Assembly: GCA_903915535.1 (NCBI GenBank)
Contig: CAIWTJ010000052.1
Location: forward strand, 1-64,000
Origin: Enhydrobacter aerosaccus
Lineage (GTDB): Bacteria; Pseudomonadota; Alphaproteobacteria; Reyranellales; Reyranellaceae
Reading direction: 5' to 3'
DNA: 64,000 nt
In this document: positions 1 to 8,664 of the stretch, piece after piece
How positions within the stretch are numbered: position 1 is the first letter of the stretch
Layout: every line of letters begins with the position of its first letter
Notes under the pieces: generated by a model
Seen by the model: only the letters and a program-made list of their open reading frames with translations
Told to the model about the DNA's origin: nothing
The model's database searches: none
Position numbers and translations under genes: made by a program

Positions 1-1
1 C

Positions 2-106
2 CCGGCGGTCATCGCCGAGGACGAGACCACGACCATCGTCCCGAAGAGTTTCACCGCGCGGATCACCCCGATCGGCGCCATCCTGTTGGAAAAGGTGGGA
101 ACATGA
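2..106 (+). CDS. hyuA: Hydantoinase/oxoprolinase subunit A, C-terminal end (partial)
   Basis: The window opens inside a plus-strand gene. The last 34 codons read PAVIAEDETTTIVPKSF..., ending GAILLEKVGT and TGA at 104-106. This 'PAVI-E-TTTIVP' tail resembles the C-terminus of the HyuA family, ATP-dependent hydantoinase/5-oxoprolinase A subunits that open cyclic amides. The stop overlaps the ATG of the B subunit (ATGA, 103-106), so the two subunits are probably translationally coupled and act as a heteromer in the cytoplasm. Only the tail is visible, so the call rests largely on the neighbour. Confidence 0.75.
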   Translation, partial: PAVIAEDETTTIVPKSFTARITPIGAILLEKVGT

Positions 107-1839
107 GCATCAACGATCCGCTGTCGCCCATTCGCCTGCAACTGATGTGGGACCGCCTGATCGCGGTCGTCGAGGAGCAGGCGCTGGCGCTGATGCGCAC
201 GGGCTTCTCCACGTCGACGCGTGAAGCGGGCGACCTGTCCGCCGGCGTGTTCGATCTCTCGGGCGCGATGCTGGCGCAGGCCGTGACCGGCACGCCGGGC
301 CACATCAACTCGATGGCCCGCGCCGTCTATCACTTCCTCGACCGCTTTCCGGCGAAGACGATGAAGGAAGGCGACATCTACCTGACCAACGATCCGTGGA
401 AGGGCACCGGCCATCTCCACGACTTCACCTTCGTCACGCCGACCTTCCGCCAGGGCAAGATGGTCGCCCTCTTCGCCTCGACCTGCCACGTGGTCGACAT
501 CGGCGGCCGCGGCATGGGCGCCGATGCGCGCCAGGTCTACGAGGAAGGCCTCTACATCCCGCTGATGCACTTCGCGCGCGAAGGCAAGGTCGACCAGACC
601 CTGACCGACATCGTGGCGGCCAACGTGCGCGAGCCGGTCCAGGTCGTGGGCGATCTCTACTCGCTGGCGACCTGCAACGAGATCGGCTGCCGCCGCCTGA
701 TCGAGATGATGGACGAGTTCGGCATCGACGACCTCGACCGCCTGGGCGCGCACATCCTGGCCAAGTCCAGGCAGGCTTCGCTCGAGGCGATCTCCAAGAT
801 CACGCCGGGCGAATACAAGTTCTCGATGACGGTCGACGGCTACGACAAGCCGATCGACCTCGTGGCCACAATGAAGATCGGCCCGACCGGCATCGACGTC
901 GACTTCACCGGCACATCCGGCGTGTCGGCCTTCGGCATCAACGTGCCGCACTGCTACACCGAGGCCTACGCGTCGTTCGGCGTGAAGTGCATCGTGTCGC
1001 CCAAGGTGCCGAACAACGAAGGCTCTCTCGAGGTGATCCGCATCACCGCGCCGGAGGGCTGCATCCTGAATGCCAAGCATCCCTCGCCCGTCGCGGCCCG
1101 CCACGTCACCGGCCAGATGCTGCCCGACGTGATGTTCGGCTGCCTGCACCAGGCCCTGAAGGGAGGCGTGCCGGCCGAAGGCGCCTCGTGCCTGTGGAAT
1201 CTCTCGGCGACCGGCGGCCCGGGCCGCGTCGACGGCGATCCGTCCGAGACGGCCAACGCCATCGCCTTCAACATCATGAGTTTCCATGCCGGCGGCACCG
1301 GCGCCCGTCCGGGACGCGACGGTCTCTCGGCCACCGCGTTCCCCAGCGGCGTGCGCAACGTGCCGGCCGAGGTCAACGAGACGATCTCCCCGATCGTCAT
1401 CTGGAAGAAGGAATACCGGCAGGATTCCGGCGGCCCCGGCGAGTTCCGCGGCGGCCTCGGCCAGATCATGGAGGTCTCGACCCTCGATACCGCACCGTTC
1501 GCCATCAGCGCCTACTACGACCGAGTCGACCATCCGCCGCGCGGCCGCGACGGCGGCCATGACGGCATGGCGGGCAAGGTAACGCTCGACGACGGCACCA
1601 AGCTGCGCGGCATGGGCCAGCAGACCGTGCCGAAGAAAAACCGCCTCATCATCTCGATGCCGGGCGGCGGCGGACTGGGCAGCCCGCGCAAGCGGCCCGC
1701 CGCGACCGTGGCCGAGGACGTGCGCCAGGGCTTCATCTCGTCCGACGCCGCGCGCCGCGACTACGGCGTCGCCGTCAACGACGACTTCTCGGTCGACGAG
1801 AGTGCGACGGCAAAGCTGCGTGCCCAGGCGGCTGAATAG
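103..1839 (+). CDS. hyuB: Hydantoinase B/oxoprolinase family protein
   Basis: This 578-residue protein has the usual length and layout of HyuB subunits. It starts with 'NDPLSPIRLQLMWDRLIAVVEEQA', carries the family 'GDIYLTNDPWKGTGHLHDFTF' segment near residue 90, and a glycine-rich end (MPGGGGLGSP). With HyuA it forms an ATP-dependent enzyme that hydrolyses hydantoin, N-methylhydantoin, 5-oxoproline or similar cyclic amides, or carboxylates ketones in the acetone/acetophenone carboxylase branch. The substrate cannot be read from sequence. The start is fixed by the ATGA overlap with hyuA. A palindromic repeat follows the stop. Confidence 0.9.
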   Translation: MSINDPLSPIRLQLMWDRLIAVVEEQALALMRTGFSTSTREAGDLSAGVFDLSGAMLAQAVTGTPGHINSMARAVYHFLDRFPAKTMKEGDIYLTNDPWKGTGHLHDFTFVTPTFRQGKMVALFASTCHVVDIGGRGMGADARQVYEEGLYIPLMHFAREGKVDQTLTDIVAANVREPVQVVGDLYSLATCNEIGCRRLIEMMDEFGIDDLDRLGAHILAKSRQASLEAISKITPGEYKFSMTVDGYDKPIDLVATMKIGPTGIDVDFTGTSGVSAFGINVPHCYTEAYASFGVKCIVSPKVPNNEGSLEVIRITAPEGCILNAKHPSPVAARHVTGQMLPDVMFGCLHQALKGGVPAEGASCLWNLSATGGPGRVDGDPSETANAIAFNIMSFHAGGTGARPGRDGLSATAFPSGVRNVPAEVNETISPIVIWKKEYRQDSGGPGEFRGGLGQIMEVSTLDTAPFAISAYYDRVDHPPRGRDGGHDGMAGKVTLDDGTKLRGMGQQTVPKKNRLIISMPGGGGLGSPRKRPAATVAEDVRQGFISSDAARRDYGVAVNDDFSVDESATAKLRAQAAE

Positions 1840-1860
1840 CAAGCGTCGATCAACATTTCC

Positions 1861-1965
1861 CTCATGCTGAGGAGCGAGCGCAGCGAGCGTCTCGAAGCAT
1901 GGGAACGAGCACCTTGCCCGTTGCCCATCCTTCGAGACGGCCCTGCGGGCCTCCTCAGGATGAGG
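1861..1965. repeat. Dispersed REP-like long hairpin, copy 1
   Basis: This intergenic element has nested inverted arms. CTCATGCTGAGGAG at the left pairs with CTCCTCAGGATGAG at the right with one mismatch. Inside, GTCTCGAAGCATGGG pairs with CCCATCCTTCGAGAC, also with one mismatch. The same element, in the opposite orientation, lies at 38746-38867. It sits between hyuB and an LLM gene read in the same direction, so it may attenuate transcription or protect an mRNA end. Confidence 0.8.
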
Positions 1966-1990
1966 TTTGGACTGTAAGGGGAGCGAAGAG

Positions 1991-2998
1991 ATGCGTGTAA
2001 GTGCCGGCCTGCCGACCGGGATGGAAGGGTTGACCTATCCCATCCCCTTCTCCGATCCCGAAAACGTCATCAAGATCGCCCAGGCCGCCGAGAAGTTCGG
2101 CTACGACTCGGTCTGGGGCAACGACCACATGACGACCCAGAACTACGTGCGCGCCGAGTTCCCGGTGCCGCCGCGCTTCTGGGAGCCGCTGATCACCTAC
2201 GCCTTCGTGCTGTCGGAGACCAAGAAGATCAAGGTCGGCACCGGCATCCTGGTCCTGCCGATGCGCCACGACATCGTGGTCGCCGCCAAGCAGATCGTGA
2301 CCCTCGACCACTTCGGCAAAGGCCGGCTCGAGCTCGGCATCGGCATCGGCGCCTATCGCGAGGAATTCAAGGCGCTGCAGCCCGACGCCACGATCGACCG
2401 CGGCGATATCGTCGACGAGGGCCTGCAGGCGCTGAACCTGCTATTCAAGGACCGCGTCTGCTCCTTCGACGGCAAGTACTACAAGTTCAAGGACGTCGAG
2501 CTCTTCCCCAAGCCGTTCCAGAAGAAGCTGCCGATCTATGTGAGCGGCAACCACGTGAACAACATCGAGCGCACGGTGAAGTGGGCCGACGGCTGGCTGC
2601 CCGCCGGCATGCACGTCGACCGCATCCGCGCCGGCGTGAAGAGCCTGCGCGAGCAGGCGGAGAAGGCCGGCCGCGACTGGAAGCAGATCGAGGTCTGCCC
2701 GCAGTTCGTCGTCCACGTCGGCAAGACGCGCGAGGCCGCGCTCGAGAGCTTCCGCAAGAGCCAGATGAACAAGCACCTGATCTCGCTCGGCAAGTCGACA
2801 CTGAAAGGCCAGGGCACGGCGACGCACGAAGAGATCAACCTGATCGGCACGCCGGCGGAGATCATCGACAAGGCGATGGCCTTCAAGGAGGCCGGCGTCA
2901 CCCACCTGCTCGGCCTCTACTTCGCCGCCAACTCCGTGCCCGAGTTGCTGGACCAGATGCAGGTCTTCGCCGAAGAGGTCATGCCGAAGGTAGTCTAG
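1991..2998 (+). CDS. LLM class flavin-dependent oxidoreductase
   Basis: This cytoplasmic luciferase-like monooxygenase or F420-dependent oxidoreductase is 335 residues long and a single TIM-barrel domain. Visible hallmarks are 'GYDSVWGNDHM' near residue 37, 'IKVGTGILVLPMR' and 'GKGRLELGIGIGAYREEF'. I chose the ATG at 1991 because a GA-rich ribosome site (GGGGAGCGAAGAG) precedes it and because the paralogue at 12951-13946 begins in the same way (MKFSISLPTGFEG against MRVSAGLPTGMEG). Its stop shares the CTAG at 2995-2998 with the convergent neighbour. Substrate unknown. Confidence 0.9.
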   Translation: MRVSAGLPTGMEGLTYPIPFSDPENVIKIAQAAEKFGYDSVWGNDHMTTQNYVRAEFPVPPRFWEPLITYAFVLSETKKIKVGTGILVLPMRHDIVVAAKQIVTLDHFGKGRLELGIGIGAYREEFKALQPDATIDRGDIVDEGLQALNLLFKDRVCSFDGKYYKFKDVELFPKPFQKKLPIYVSGNHVNNIERTVKWADGWLPAGMHVDRIRAGVKSLREQAEKAGRDWKQIEVCPQFVVHVGKTREAALESFRKSQMNKHLISLGKSTLKGQGTATHEEINLIGTPAEIIDKAMAFKEAGVTHLLGLYFAANSVPELLDQMQVFAEEVMPKVV

Positions 2999-4068
2999 GC
3001 GAACGCCTTCGCGATCCTGCCCCAATCCTCGATCGCCCTTTCCTGGCCGGGGACGATCTGGATCGTGAACTGGGTGTAGCCGGCATCGCGCAGCGTGCCG
3101 ATGCGCTGCTTCAGTTCGCGTTCGGTCGCGGTCCACGACGTCATCTTGACGAGGTCGGCCGTCACGAACTTGCGCTCCTCCGGCTTTACGAACATCAGAT
3201 GGCCGCGGTGGTTGTTGAGGTAGGGCGCGTCCTTGGGCTCGAAGCCCTTGGCCAGCTCAAGATAGCCCTCGACCTCCGGGTGCTGCCGCGCAGGCATTGC
3301 CGTCGTGCCGGGCTTGAAGCCCATCATGGCCTCGTCGGCCGCGCGATGCAGCATCACGGCGGCGCGCGGGCCGGCCTGGGCCATGGCGCGTTCAGAGTCC
3401 GCCGGTTCGCCGTCCTGCAGCACGCAGCCCAGCGCGAAGGCCGTCGCCTGCAGGTCGCCGACGGCGTGGCCGGCCTTGGTCCACGCCTCGCGCATGTCGG
3501 TCACTTCCTTCACGCCGTGCGCCACGTTGGAGACGAAGTCGATCCATCCGGCTTTGAGCTTGGCGGTGAGGTCGCGCGTACGCGGCCCGAAGGCCGAGAG
3601 GTGGAGCGCGATCGGATCCTGCGTGTTGAACAGCGGCAGCTCGGGATTGAGGAAGCGGATTTTCTTCTTTTGACCTTCCATCTCGAAATCGACGGTCTCG
3701 CGCCGCAGGAGCGCATAGACCTGCGCGATATAGGTCTCCATGTCCGCGACCTTCATCGCGCCGAAGCCCATCGCGCGCCGGGCCGTGAAGCCCGTGCCGA
3801 CGCCGAAGTCGATGCGGCCGGGGGCCAGCTGGTTCAGCGTCGCGAGCGCATTGGCCGCGACCGGCGCGATGCGGTTGGAGGGCACCAGCACGCCGGTGCC
3901 GAGGCGGATCTTCCTGGTGTTCACGGCGGCAGCGCCCATGGCCACGAAGCAGTCGGCCGAGAGCATCTGCGTGTCGTAGAACCAGGCGTGGCTAAAGCCC
4001 AGTTCCTCGGCCCGCTGCGCCACCTTCCACGAATCGGCCGCCGTCGCGACCGCGATACCGAAGTCCAT
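2995..4068 (-). CDS. LLM class flavin-dependent oxidoreductase
   Basis: This is a 357-residue luciferase-like enzyme. The N-terminus MDFGIAVATAADSW leads into 'AEELGFSHAWFYDTQML', then 'IRLGTGVLVPSNRIAPVAAN' and 'APGRIDFGVGTGFTARRAMGF', the usual flavin-binding strands of the family. The start at 4068 is preceded by AGGAGAACGAGG. It lies 11 bp downstream of another minus-strand LLM gene, so the two form an operon. The stop overlaps that of the convergent LLM gene. No clue fixes the substrate or shows whether FMN or F420 is used. Confidence 0.88.
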   Translation of the reverse strand: MDFGIAVATAADSWKVAQRAEELGFSHAWFYDTQMLSADCFVAMGAAAVNTRKIRLGTGVLVPSNRIAPVAANALATLNQLAPGRIDFGVGTGFTARRAMGFGAMKVADMETYIAQVYALLRRETVDFEMEGQKKKIRFLNPELPLFNTQDPIALHLSAFGPRTRDLTAKLKAGWIDFVSNVAHGVKEVTDMREAWTKAGHAVGDLQATAFALGCVLQDGEPADSERAMAQAGPRAAVMLHRAADEAMMGFKPGTTAMPARQHPEVEGYLELAKGFEPKDAPYLNNHRGHLMFVKPEERKFVTADLVKMTSWTATERELKQRIGTLRDAGYTQFTIQIVPGQERAIEDWGRIAKAFA

Positions 4069-4079
4069 CCTCGTTCTCC

Positions 4080-4940
4080 TCAGGTGTCCGCCAAGGCCGC
4101 CAGCATGCGGTCGCGGGCGGCGAAGTCGCCGTCGGCATGCACAGGCTGCAGGCAGACATGGGTGGCGCCGGCGTCGAAGTGCGCGCGCAGGCCCTTCTTG
4201 ATCGTGGCGGTGTCGCCCCACAGGCACATGGCGTCGATGAACCGGTCGCTGCCGCCATCGGCGAGATCGGCCTCGCTGAAGCCCTCGCGCAGCCAGTTGT
4301 TGCGGTAGTTCGGCAGTACCATGTAGCGGCTGAGTTCCTTGCGGCCGAGCGCGCGCGCCTTCACCGGATCCGTCTCGATCGTGACCTTCTGCTCGACCGC
4401 CAGGATCTTCTTCGGCCCGAGGATCTTCGCCGCCTGCGCCGTGTGCTTGGGCGTCACGTTGTAGGGCACGGCGCCCATCGACTTCTCGGCGCTGAGTTCC
4501 AGCATCTTGGGCCCGAGCGCCGCCACGACGACCGGCGCTTCAGTACCCGGCGGCAGGTCCTTGTGAACGCCCTCCAGATAGGCGCGCATCGTGCCGAGCG
4601 GCTTGTCATAGCGATGGCCGCGCAGGCCCTCGACCATCGGTATGTGGCTGACGCCGAGGCCCAGAATGAAGCGGCCGCCGAACCAGTCGTTCAGCGACAC
4701 CATCGCGCGGCGCGCGGTATAGGGATCGCGGGCGTAGATGTTGGCGATCGAGCTGCCGATCACGAGCTTCTCGCTTTTCGACAGGAGATACGTGGCCAGC
4801 GACATCGATTCGTAGCCGCGCGATTCGGGGTACCAGAACGCCGAATAGCCGTTCTTTTCGATGGTCTTGGCAAGTTCGCCGAGCTGCGCGCCGTTCAACT
4901 TGTCGGTCGAGTACCAGACTCCGAGGCGTCCGAGCTTCAT
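4080..4940 (-). CDS. LLM class F420/flavin-dependent oxidoreductase (MSMEG_4141/TIGR03620-like)
   Basis: This 286-residue protein begins MKLGRLGVWYSTDKLNG and continues 'EKNGYSAFWYPESRGYESM', the pattern of a short LLM subfamily often annotated as probable F420-dependent. 'SLNDWFGGRFILGLGVSHIPMVEGLRG' is the conserved barrel segment. It is the first gene of a two-gene minus-strand operon and is transcribed divergently from the LLM gene at 5018 across 77 bp, which probably holds both promoters. The subfamily assignment is from memory of N-terminal patterns. Confidence 0.85.
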   Translation of the reverse strand: MKLGRLGVWYSTDKLNGAQLGELAKTIEKNGYSAFWYPESRGYESMSLATYLLSKSEKLVIGSSIANIYARDPYTARRAMVSLNDWFGGRFILGLGVSHIPMVEGLRGHRYDKPLGTMRAYLEGVHKDLPPGTEAPVVVAALGPKMLELSAEKSMGAVPYNVTPKHTAQAAKILGPKKILAVEQKVTIETDPVKARALGRKELSRYMVLPNYRNNWLREGFSEADLADGGSDRFIDAMCLWGDTATIKKGLRAHFDAGATHVCLQPVHADGDFAARDRMLAALADT

Positions 4941-5017
4941 GATGGGTCCCTCAAGCTTCTTTGCAGGTTCACGTTAGCGGACGTATCGTCCCGAAGCGAC
5001 TTCCGGAGGAAACATCA

Positions 5018-5863
5018 ATGGACGTAGGGGTTTTCTATTTTCCCGTCGATTACGGCATCGACGTCGCCGAATTGGCGAAGGCGCTGGAAGATCGCGGCTT
5101 CAGTTCGCTCTACGTGCCCGAGCACACCCATATTCCGCTCAGCAGGAAGACGCCCTTTCCCGGCGGCGGCGAGCTGCCCAAGCGCTACGCCCACACCCAC
5201 GATCCGTTCGTGGCGCTGGCCTTCGCAGCGGCCGCGACCAAGAAGCTCAAGATCGGCACCGGCATCTGCCTCGTGCCGCAGCACGAGCCGATCGTGACCG
5301 CCAAGGCGATCGCCAGCCTCGACATGCTTTCGAACGGCCGTTTCATCTTCGGCATCGGCGGCGGCTGGAACGTCGACGAGATGGAGAACCACGGCGCCAC
5401 GCACAAAGAGCGCTTCAAGATCATGCGCGAGCACGTGCTCGCCATGAAGGCGCTGTGGACGCAGGAGGAGGCGTCCTATCACGGCCAGTTCGTGAACTTC
5501 GATCCGGTCTGGTCGTACCCGAAGCCCGTCCAGCGCCCCCATCCGCCGATCGTGCTGGGCGGCGAGAGCGATCACACGCTGAAGCGCGTGGTCGAGTATT
5601 GCGACGGCTGGTTCCCGCGCACGCGCGCCGGTTTCGATCCGGTCGAGGCCAAGGCGCGTCTTGCCAAAGCCGCGAATGAAAAGGGCCGCGATCCCAAGTC
5701 GCTCACGATCACCGTGTTCGGCGCGCCCAACAAGGCCGAGGTGCTGGAGAGCTACGCCAAGGCCGGCATCGAGGGTGCGCTGTTGGCGGTGCCCGACGGC
5801 ACGCGCGACGAGATCCTGGCCTTCCTCGACAAGCAGGCGCCGCTCGCGAAGGTCGGCGCGTGA
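5018..5863 (+). CDS. LLM class F420/flavin-dependent oxidoreductase (TIGR03619-like)
   Basis: This is a 281-residue LLM enzyme. Features are 'LEDRGFSSLYVPEHTHIPLSRKTPFPGG', 'LKIGTGICLVPQHEPIVTAK', 'LSNGRFIFGIGGGWNVDEMENHG' and a C-terminal substrate-loop region. The ATG at 5018 follows CCGGAGGAAACATCA. It heads a four-gene plus-strand LLM operon (5018-8555) with gaps of 24, 12 and 1 bp. It resembles the third gene of that operon (6809-7651) more closely than the others, so the two look like a duplication pair. Confidence 0.9.
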   Translation: MDVGVFYFPVDYGIDVAELAKALEDRGFSSLYVPEHTHIPLSRKTPFPGGGELPKRYAHTHDPFVALAFAAAATKKLKIGTGICLVPQHEPIVTAKAIASLDMLSNGRFIFGIGGGWNVDEMENHGATHKERFKIMREHVLAMKALWTQEEASYHGQFVNFDPVWSYPKPVQRPHPPIVLGGESDHTLKRVVEYCDGWFPRTRAGFDPVEAKARLAKAANEKGRDPKSLTITVFGAPNKAEVLESYAKAGIEGALLAVPDGTRDEILAFLDKQAPLAKVGA

Positions 5864-5901
5864 GGGTCGCCGCGTGAGCGTCGCGCCATGAGTGTTGCAA
5901 T
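5860..5901. repeat. Degenerate 14-bp triple repeat over the gene junction
   Basis: Three units begin exactly 14 bp apart at 5860, 5874 and 5888: GTGAGGGTCGCCGC, GTGAGCGTCGCGCC and ATGAGTGTTGCAAT. The first spans the stop of the upstream LLM gene and the third is the start of the next. Because 14 is not a multiple of three, each unit puts its GTG/ATG in a different frame, and only the third opens the real gene. Confidence 0.6.
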
Positions 5902-6796
5902 CGGCCTCGGGCTGATGGACTTCCCGTTCAAGTCGGGCAGCGACTATTGGCGCTGGGTCGATCTCTGCGAGGCGGGCGGTGTCGATTCGCTGTGGCAGAC
6001 CGACCGGCTGGTGAGCAAGCAGCCCATCCTGGAATGCATGGCGACCATGGGCGCGCTGGCCGGCCGCACACGCCGGCTGCGCTTCGGCATGAACGTGGTG
6101 TCGCTGGCGCTGCGCGATCCGGTGTTGCTGGCCAAGCAGTGCGCCACCATCGACGTGCTATCGGAAGGCCGCCTGCTGCCGGCCTTCGGCATCGGCAGCC
6201 CGCTCGGTCCCGAGTGGGAAGCGCTCGATATCGACACCAAGACCCGGGGCAAGCGCACCGACGAGAGTCTCGAGATCATCGCGCGGCTGTGGCGCGAGGA
6301 CTCGGTCGACTTCGCGGGCAAGCACTATCGCCTCAAGGGCGCGTCGATCGCGCCCAGGCCGGTGCAGCCCGACCTGCCGATGTGGATCGGCGGCTCGTCC
6401 GACGCCGCGATCCGGCGCACGGCGAAGTACGGCACCGGCTGGCAGGGCGGCGGCGAGACGCTGAAAGATGCGGGCCGCGTCGTGGCCGCGATCAAGAAGG
6501 CCGTCGTCGAGGCCGGCCGCACGATCGACGAGGATCATTATGGCGCGGCCTTCCCCTTCTACTTCGGCAGCGCCTCCGACAATCTCGTGACCGGCGCGAT
6601 GGCGGCCTACGCCAAGCGCACCGGCCGTGACGCGAGCAGCTACTTCGCGATCGGCGACGCCCAGGTGATCCGCGACCGCGTCGCGCAATATGTCGCCGTC
6701 GGCATCGAGAAGTTCATCCTGCGCCCCGTCGGCTCGGGCGACGAGGTGATCGCACAAACGAAGCGGCTGATCGAAGACGTCCTGCCGCATATCTAG
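5888..6796 (+). CDS. LLM class flavin-dependent oxidoreductase
   Basis: Second gene of the LLM operon, 302 residues. It starts MSVAIGLGLMDFPFKSG and contains 'AGGVDSLWQTDRLV', 'RLRFGMNVVSLALRDPVLLAKQ' and 'LSEGRLLPAFGIGSPLGPEW'. The wording of these motifs differs clearly from its operon neighbours, so it belongs to another LLM subfamily and is not a recent duplicate of them. The start is chosen as the only start in the correct frame within the 14-bp repeat. A weak ribosome site precedes it, so translation may be coupled to the gene before. Confidence 0.87.
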   Translation: MSVAIGLGLMDFPFKSGSDYWRWVDLCEAGGVDSLWQTDRLVSKQPILECMATMGALAGRTRRLRFGMNVVSLALRDPVLLAKQCATIDVLSEGRLLPAFGIGSPLGPEWEALDIDTKTRGKRTDESLEIIARLWREDSVDFAGKHYRLKGASIAPRPVQPDLPMWIGGSSDAAIRRTAKYGTGWQGGGETLKDAGRVVAAIKKAVVEAGRTIDEDHYGAAFPFYFGSASDNLVTGAMAAYAKRTGRDASSYFAIGDAQVIRDRVAQYVAVGIEKFILRPVGSGDEVIAQTKRLIEDVLPHI

Positions 6797-6808
6797 GAGA
6801 GAGACGCC

Positions 6809-7651
6809 ATGAAACTCGGCGCCGCGATGTTCTTCACCGACTATTCCATGTCGCCCGGCGAGCTGGGCACGGCGCTGGAGGAGCGCGGCTTCGACTCGGT
6901 GTGGTCGCCCGAGCATTCGCACATCCCGCTCAGCCGCGAGTCGGCCTTCCCCAGCGGCGGCGAACTGCCGAAGAAATACTATGACGCCATGGACCCGTTC
7001 GTGGCGCTGATGGCGGCAGCGGCCGTCACCAGGACACTCATGGTCGGCACCGGCATCTGCCTGATCACCCAGCGCGACACGATCCAGACGGCCAAGCTCG
7101 TGGCCTCGATCGACCAGCTCTCGGGCGGCCGCTTCCTGTTCGGCATTGGCAACGGCTGGAACAGGGACGAGATGGCCAACCACGGCACGACGTTCGAGAC
7201 CCGCCACAAGCTCGCGCGCGAGAAGATCGAGGCGATGAAGGTGATCTGGACCAAGTCCAAGCCCGAGTATCACGGCGAGATGGTGAACTTCGATCCGATG
7301 ATGACCTGGCCCAAGCCCCTGCAGAAGCCGCATCCGCCTATATGGGTCGGCGGGGCTTATCCTTATGGCGCACGCCGGGCGGTGCGCTACGGCGACGGCT
7401 GGATGCCGCATCGGTCGCGGCCCCAGTACGAGAACGTGCGCGACAGACTGGGCGACTTCCACGCGCTCGAGGCCGAGGCCGGCCGCAGCGTGCCGGTCAC
7501 CATCTGGGGCGCGAAGGAAGACGAGGATATGCTGAAGGCCGACCGCGACGCGGGCGTCGTGCGCGTGATCGTCAGCCTCGATTCGGCGAAGTCGGACGTG
7601 ATCCTGCCGCAGCTCGATCGCTGGGCAAAGCTCTTGCAGAAGGTGGCGTGA
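6809..7651 (+). CDS. LLM class F420/flavin-dependent oxidoreductase (TIGR03619-like)
   Basis: Third gene of the LLM operon, 280 residues. MKLGAAMFFTDYSMSPG is followed by 'LEERGFDSVWSPEHSHIPLSRESAFPSGG', 'LMVGTGICLITQRDTIQTAK' and 'LSGGRFLFGIGNGWNRDEMANHG'. The parallel wording with the gene at 5018 (PEHTHIPLSR..., GTGICL..., GxGxGWNxDEMxNHG) marks them as paralogues. The ATG follows AGGAGAGAGACGCC. Probably a monooxygenase or hydride-transfer enzyme of the cytoplasm; substrate not deducible. Confidence 0.9.
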   Translation: MKLGAAMFFTDYSMSPGELGTALEERGFDSVWSPEHSHIPLSRESAFPSGGELPKKYYDAMDPFVALMAAAAVTRTLMVGTGICLITQRDTIQTAKLVASIDQLSGGRFLFGIGNGWNRDEMANHGTTFETRHKLAREKIEAMKVIWTKSKPEYHGEMVNFDPMMTWPKPLQKPHPPIWVGGAYPYGARRAVRYGDGWMPHRSRPQYENVRDRLGDFHALEAEAGRSVPVTIWGAKEDEDMLKADRDAGVVRVIVSLDSAKSDVILPQLDRWAKLLQKVA

Positions 7652-7652
7652 G

Positions 7653-8555
7653 ATGAAGATGCAACTCGGCGTGAACCTCCCTTTCAGCGACATCGGCACC
7701 GGCCCCGTCGTGATGCGCGACTATGCGCAGGCGGCCGAGGGGTTGGGGTTCGACTTCCTCGTCTGTCCCGACCACGTGCTGAACGCCGATCCCGCCAAGG
7801 CGCCGGCCGGCTCGCGCGCGGGCGGTTACGCCTCGCCCTATCAGGATCCGTTCGTGCTCTTCGCCTATCTTTCGGGCCTGACGAAGAAGATCGGCTTCGC
7901 CTCGGGCGTGCTCATCCTGGCGCAACGGCAGGCAGCGCTGGTCGCCAAGCAGGCCGCCTGTCTCGATGAGCTGAGCGGCGGCCGCTTCCGCCTCGGGGTC
8001 GGTGTCGGCTGGAACACGATCGAATTCGAAGGCCTCGGCATGGATTTCCACACCCGCGGCAGGCGCTCCGAAGAGCAGGTCCAGTACATGCAGGCGCTGT
8101 GGGCCAACCCCTCGATCAACTTCAAGGGCAAGTACCACCAGCTCACCGACGGCGGCATCAATCCGCGCCCGAAGTCGGGCAAGGTGCCGGTGTGGTTCGG
8201 CGGCCATGCCGAACAGACCCTCGAGCGCGTGGCCAAGTACGGCGACGGCTTCATCCCCAACCGCTGGCCGCCGGGCGACGAGGCGCTCGCGGTTCTCGAG
8301 AAGCTGCGCGGCCTGATCACGGCCGCGGGCCGCGACCCGAAGGATGTCGGCCTCGACGTCTGGACCTCGGTCGGCAAGGGCAACGAGGACGACTGGCGCA
8401 GGGAGATCGCCTTCTGGAAGAAGGCGGGCGTGACGCACATCACGGCGCACACGACCTTCTCGAGCGCCATCCACCAGCGCATCGCCGGCAAGACCTACGA
8501 CGATCACCTGAAGGCCATCACGCGCTACAAAGAGGCGGTGAAGGACCTGCTGTAG
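7653..8555 (+). CDS. LLM class flavin-dependent oxidoreductase
   Basis: Last gene of the LLM operon, 300 residues, starting one base after the previous stop. It has 'AEGLGFDFLVCPDHVLNADP', 'IGFASGVLILAQRQAALVAKQ', 'LSGGRFRLGVGVGWNTIEFEGLGMDF' and 'GKVPVWFGGHAEQTLERVAKYGDG', all canonical LLM segments. An in-frame ATG two codons later (7659) is an alternative start. An intergenic repeat containing an inverted CTGGGACA/TGTCCCAG pair follows the stop and may end the transcript. Confidence 0.88.
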   Translation: MKMQLGVNLPFSDIGTGPVVMRDYAQAAEGLGFDFLVCPDHVLNADPAKAPAGSRAGGYASPYQDPFVLFAYLSGLTKKIGFASGVLILAQRQAALVAKQAACLDELSGGRFRLGVGVGWNTIEFEGLGMDFHTRGRRSEEQVQYMQALWANPSINFKGKYHQLTDGGINPRPKSGKVPVWFGGHAEQTLERVAKYGDGFIPNRWPPGDEALAVLEKLRGLITAAGRDPKDVGLDVWTSVGKGNEDDWRREIAFWKKAGVTHITAHTTFSSAIHQRIAGKTYDDHLKAITRYKEAVKDLL

Positions 8556-8559
8556 GGCC

Positions 8560-8639
8560 GGAATCCCAAAATCCTGGGACAGCTAAAACGTTGGCCCGCT
8601 TGAGCGGAACGCCGTTTGTCCCAGAATCCGCCACCCCCT
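8560..8639. repeat. Mosaic intergenic repeat, copy 1
   Basis: Opens with GGAATCCC (8560-8567), has an 8-bp inverted pair CTGGGACA/TGTCCCAG, carries TAAAACGTTGGCCCGCTTG at 8584-8602, and closes with a 25-bp block (8615-8639) ending CCGCCACCCCCT. The 19-mer recurs with one change at 36636-36654. The closing block recurs at 48491-48515 with three changes. This copy therefore shares separate parts with each of the other two. Confidence 0.6.
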
Positions 8640-8664
8640 GATATCAATGATATCATTGATATCA
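8639..8664. promoter_or_regulatory. Triple TGATATCA operator (26-bp perfect palindrome)
   Basis: TGATATCA occurs at 8639-8646, 8648-8655 and 8657-8664, each an 8-bp palindrome, with single-base spacers A and T, so that the whole 26 bp is also a perfect palindrome. The 9-bp period lies in the range of operators bound cooperatively by ribbon-helix-helix dimers. It sits 29 bp upstream of a gene for exactly such a protein and overlaps the likely -35 box, which suggests autorepression. Confidence 0.75.

Noticed and set aside
2581-4308. A 575-codon plus-strand open frame across two LLM genes.
   Set aside because: Its translation is Arg/Ala/His-rich and without domains, while the LLM genes in the other frames match a known family end to end.
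1991-8555. A bacterial bioluminescence (lux) operon.
   Set aside because: The LLM proteins lack the paired luxA/luxB context and no luxC, luxD or luxE homologues are near; they belong to general LLM oxidoreductase subfamilies.
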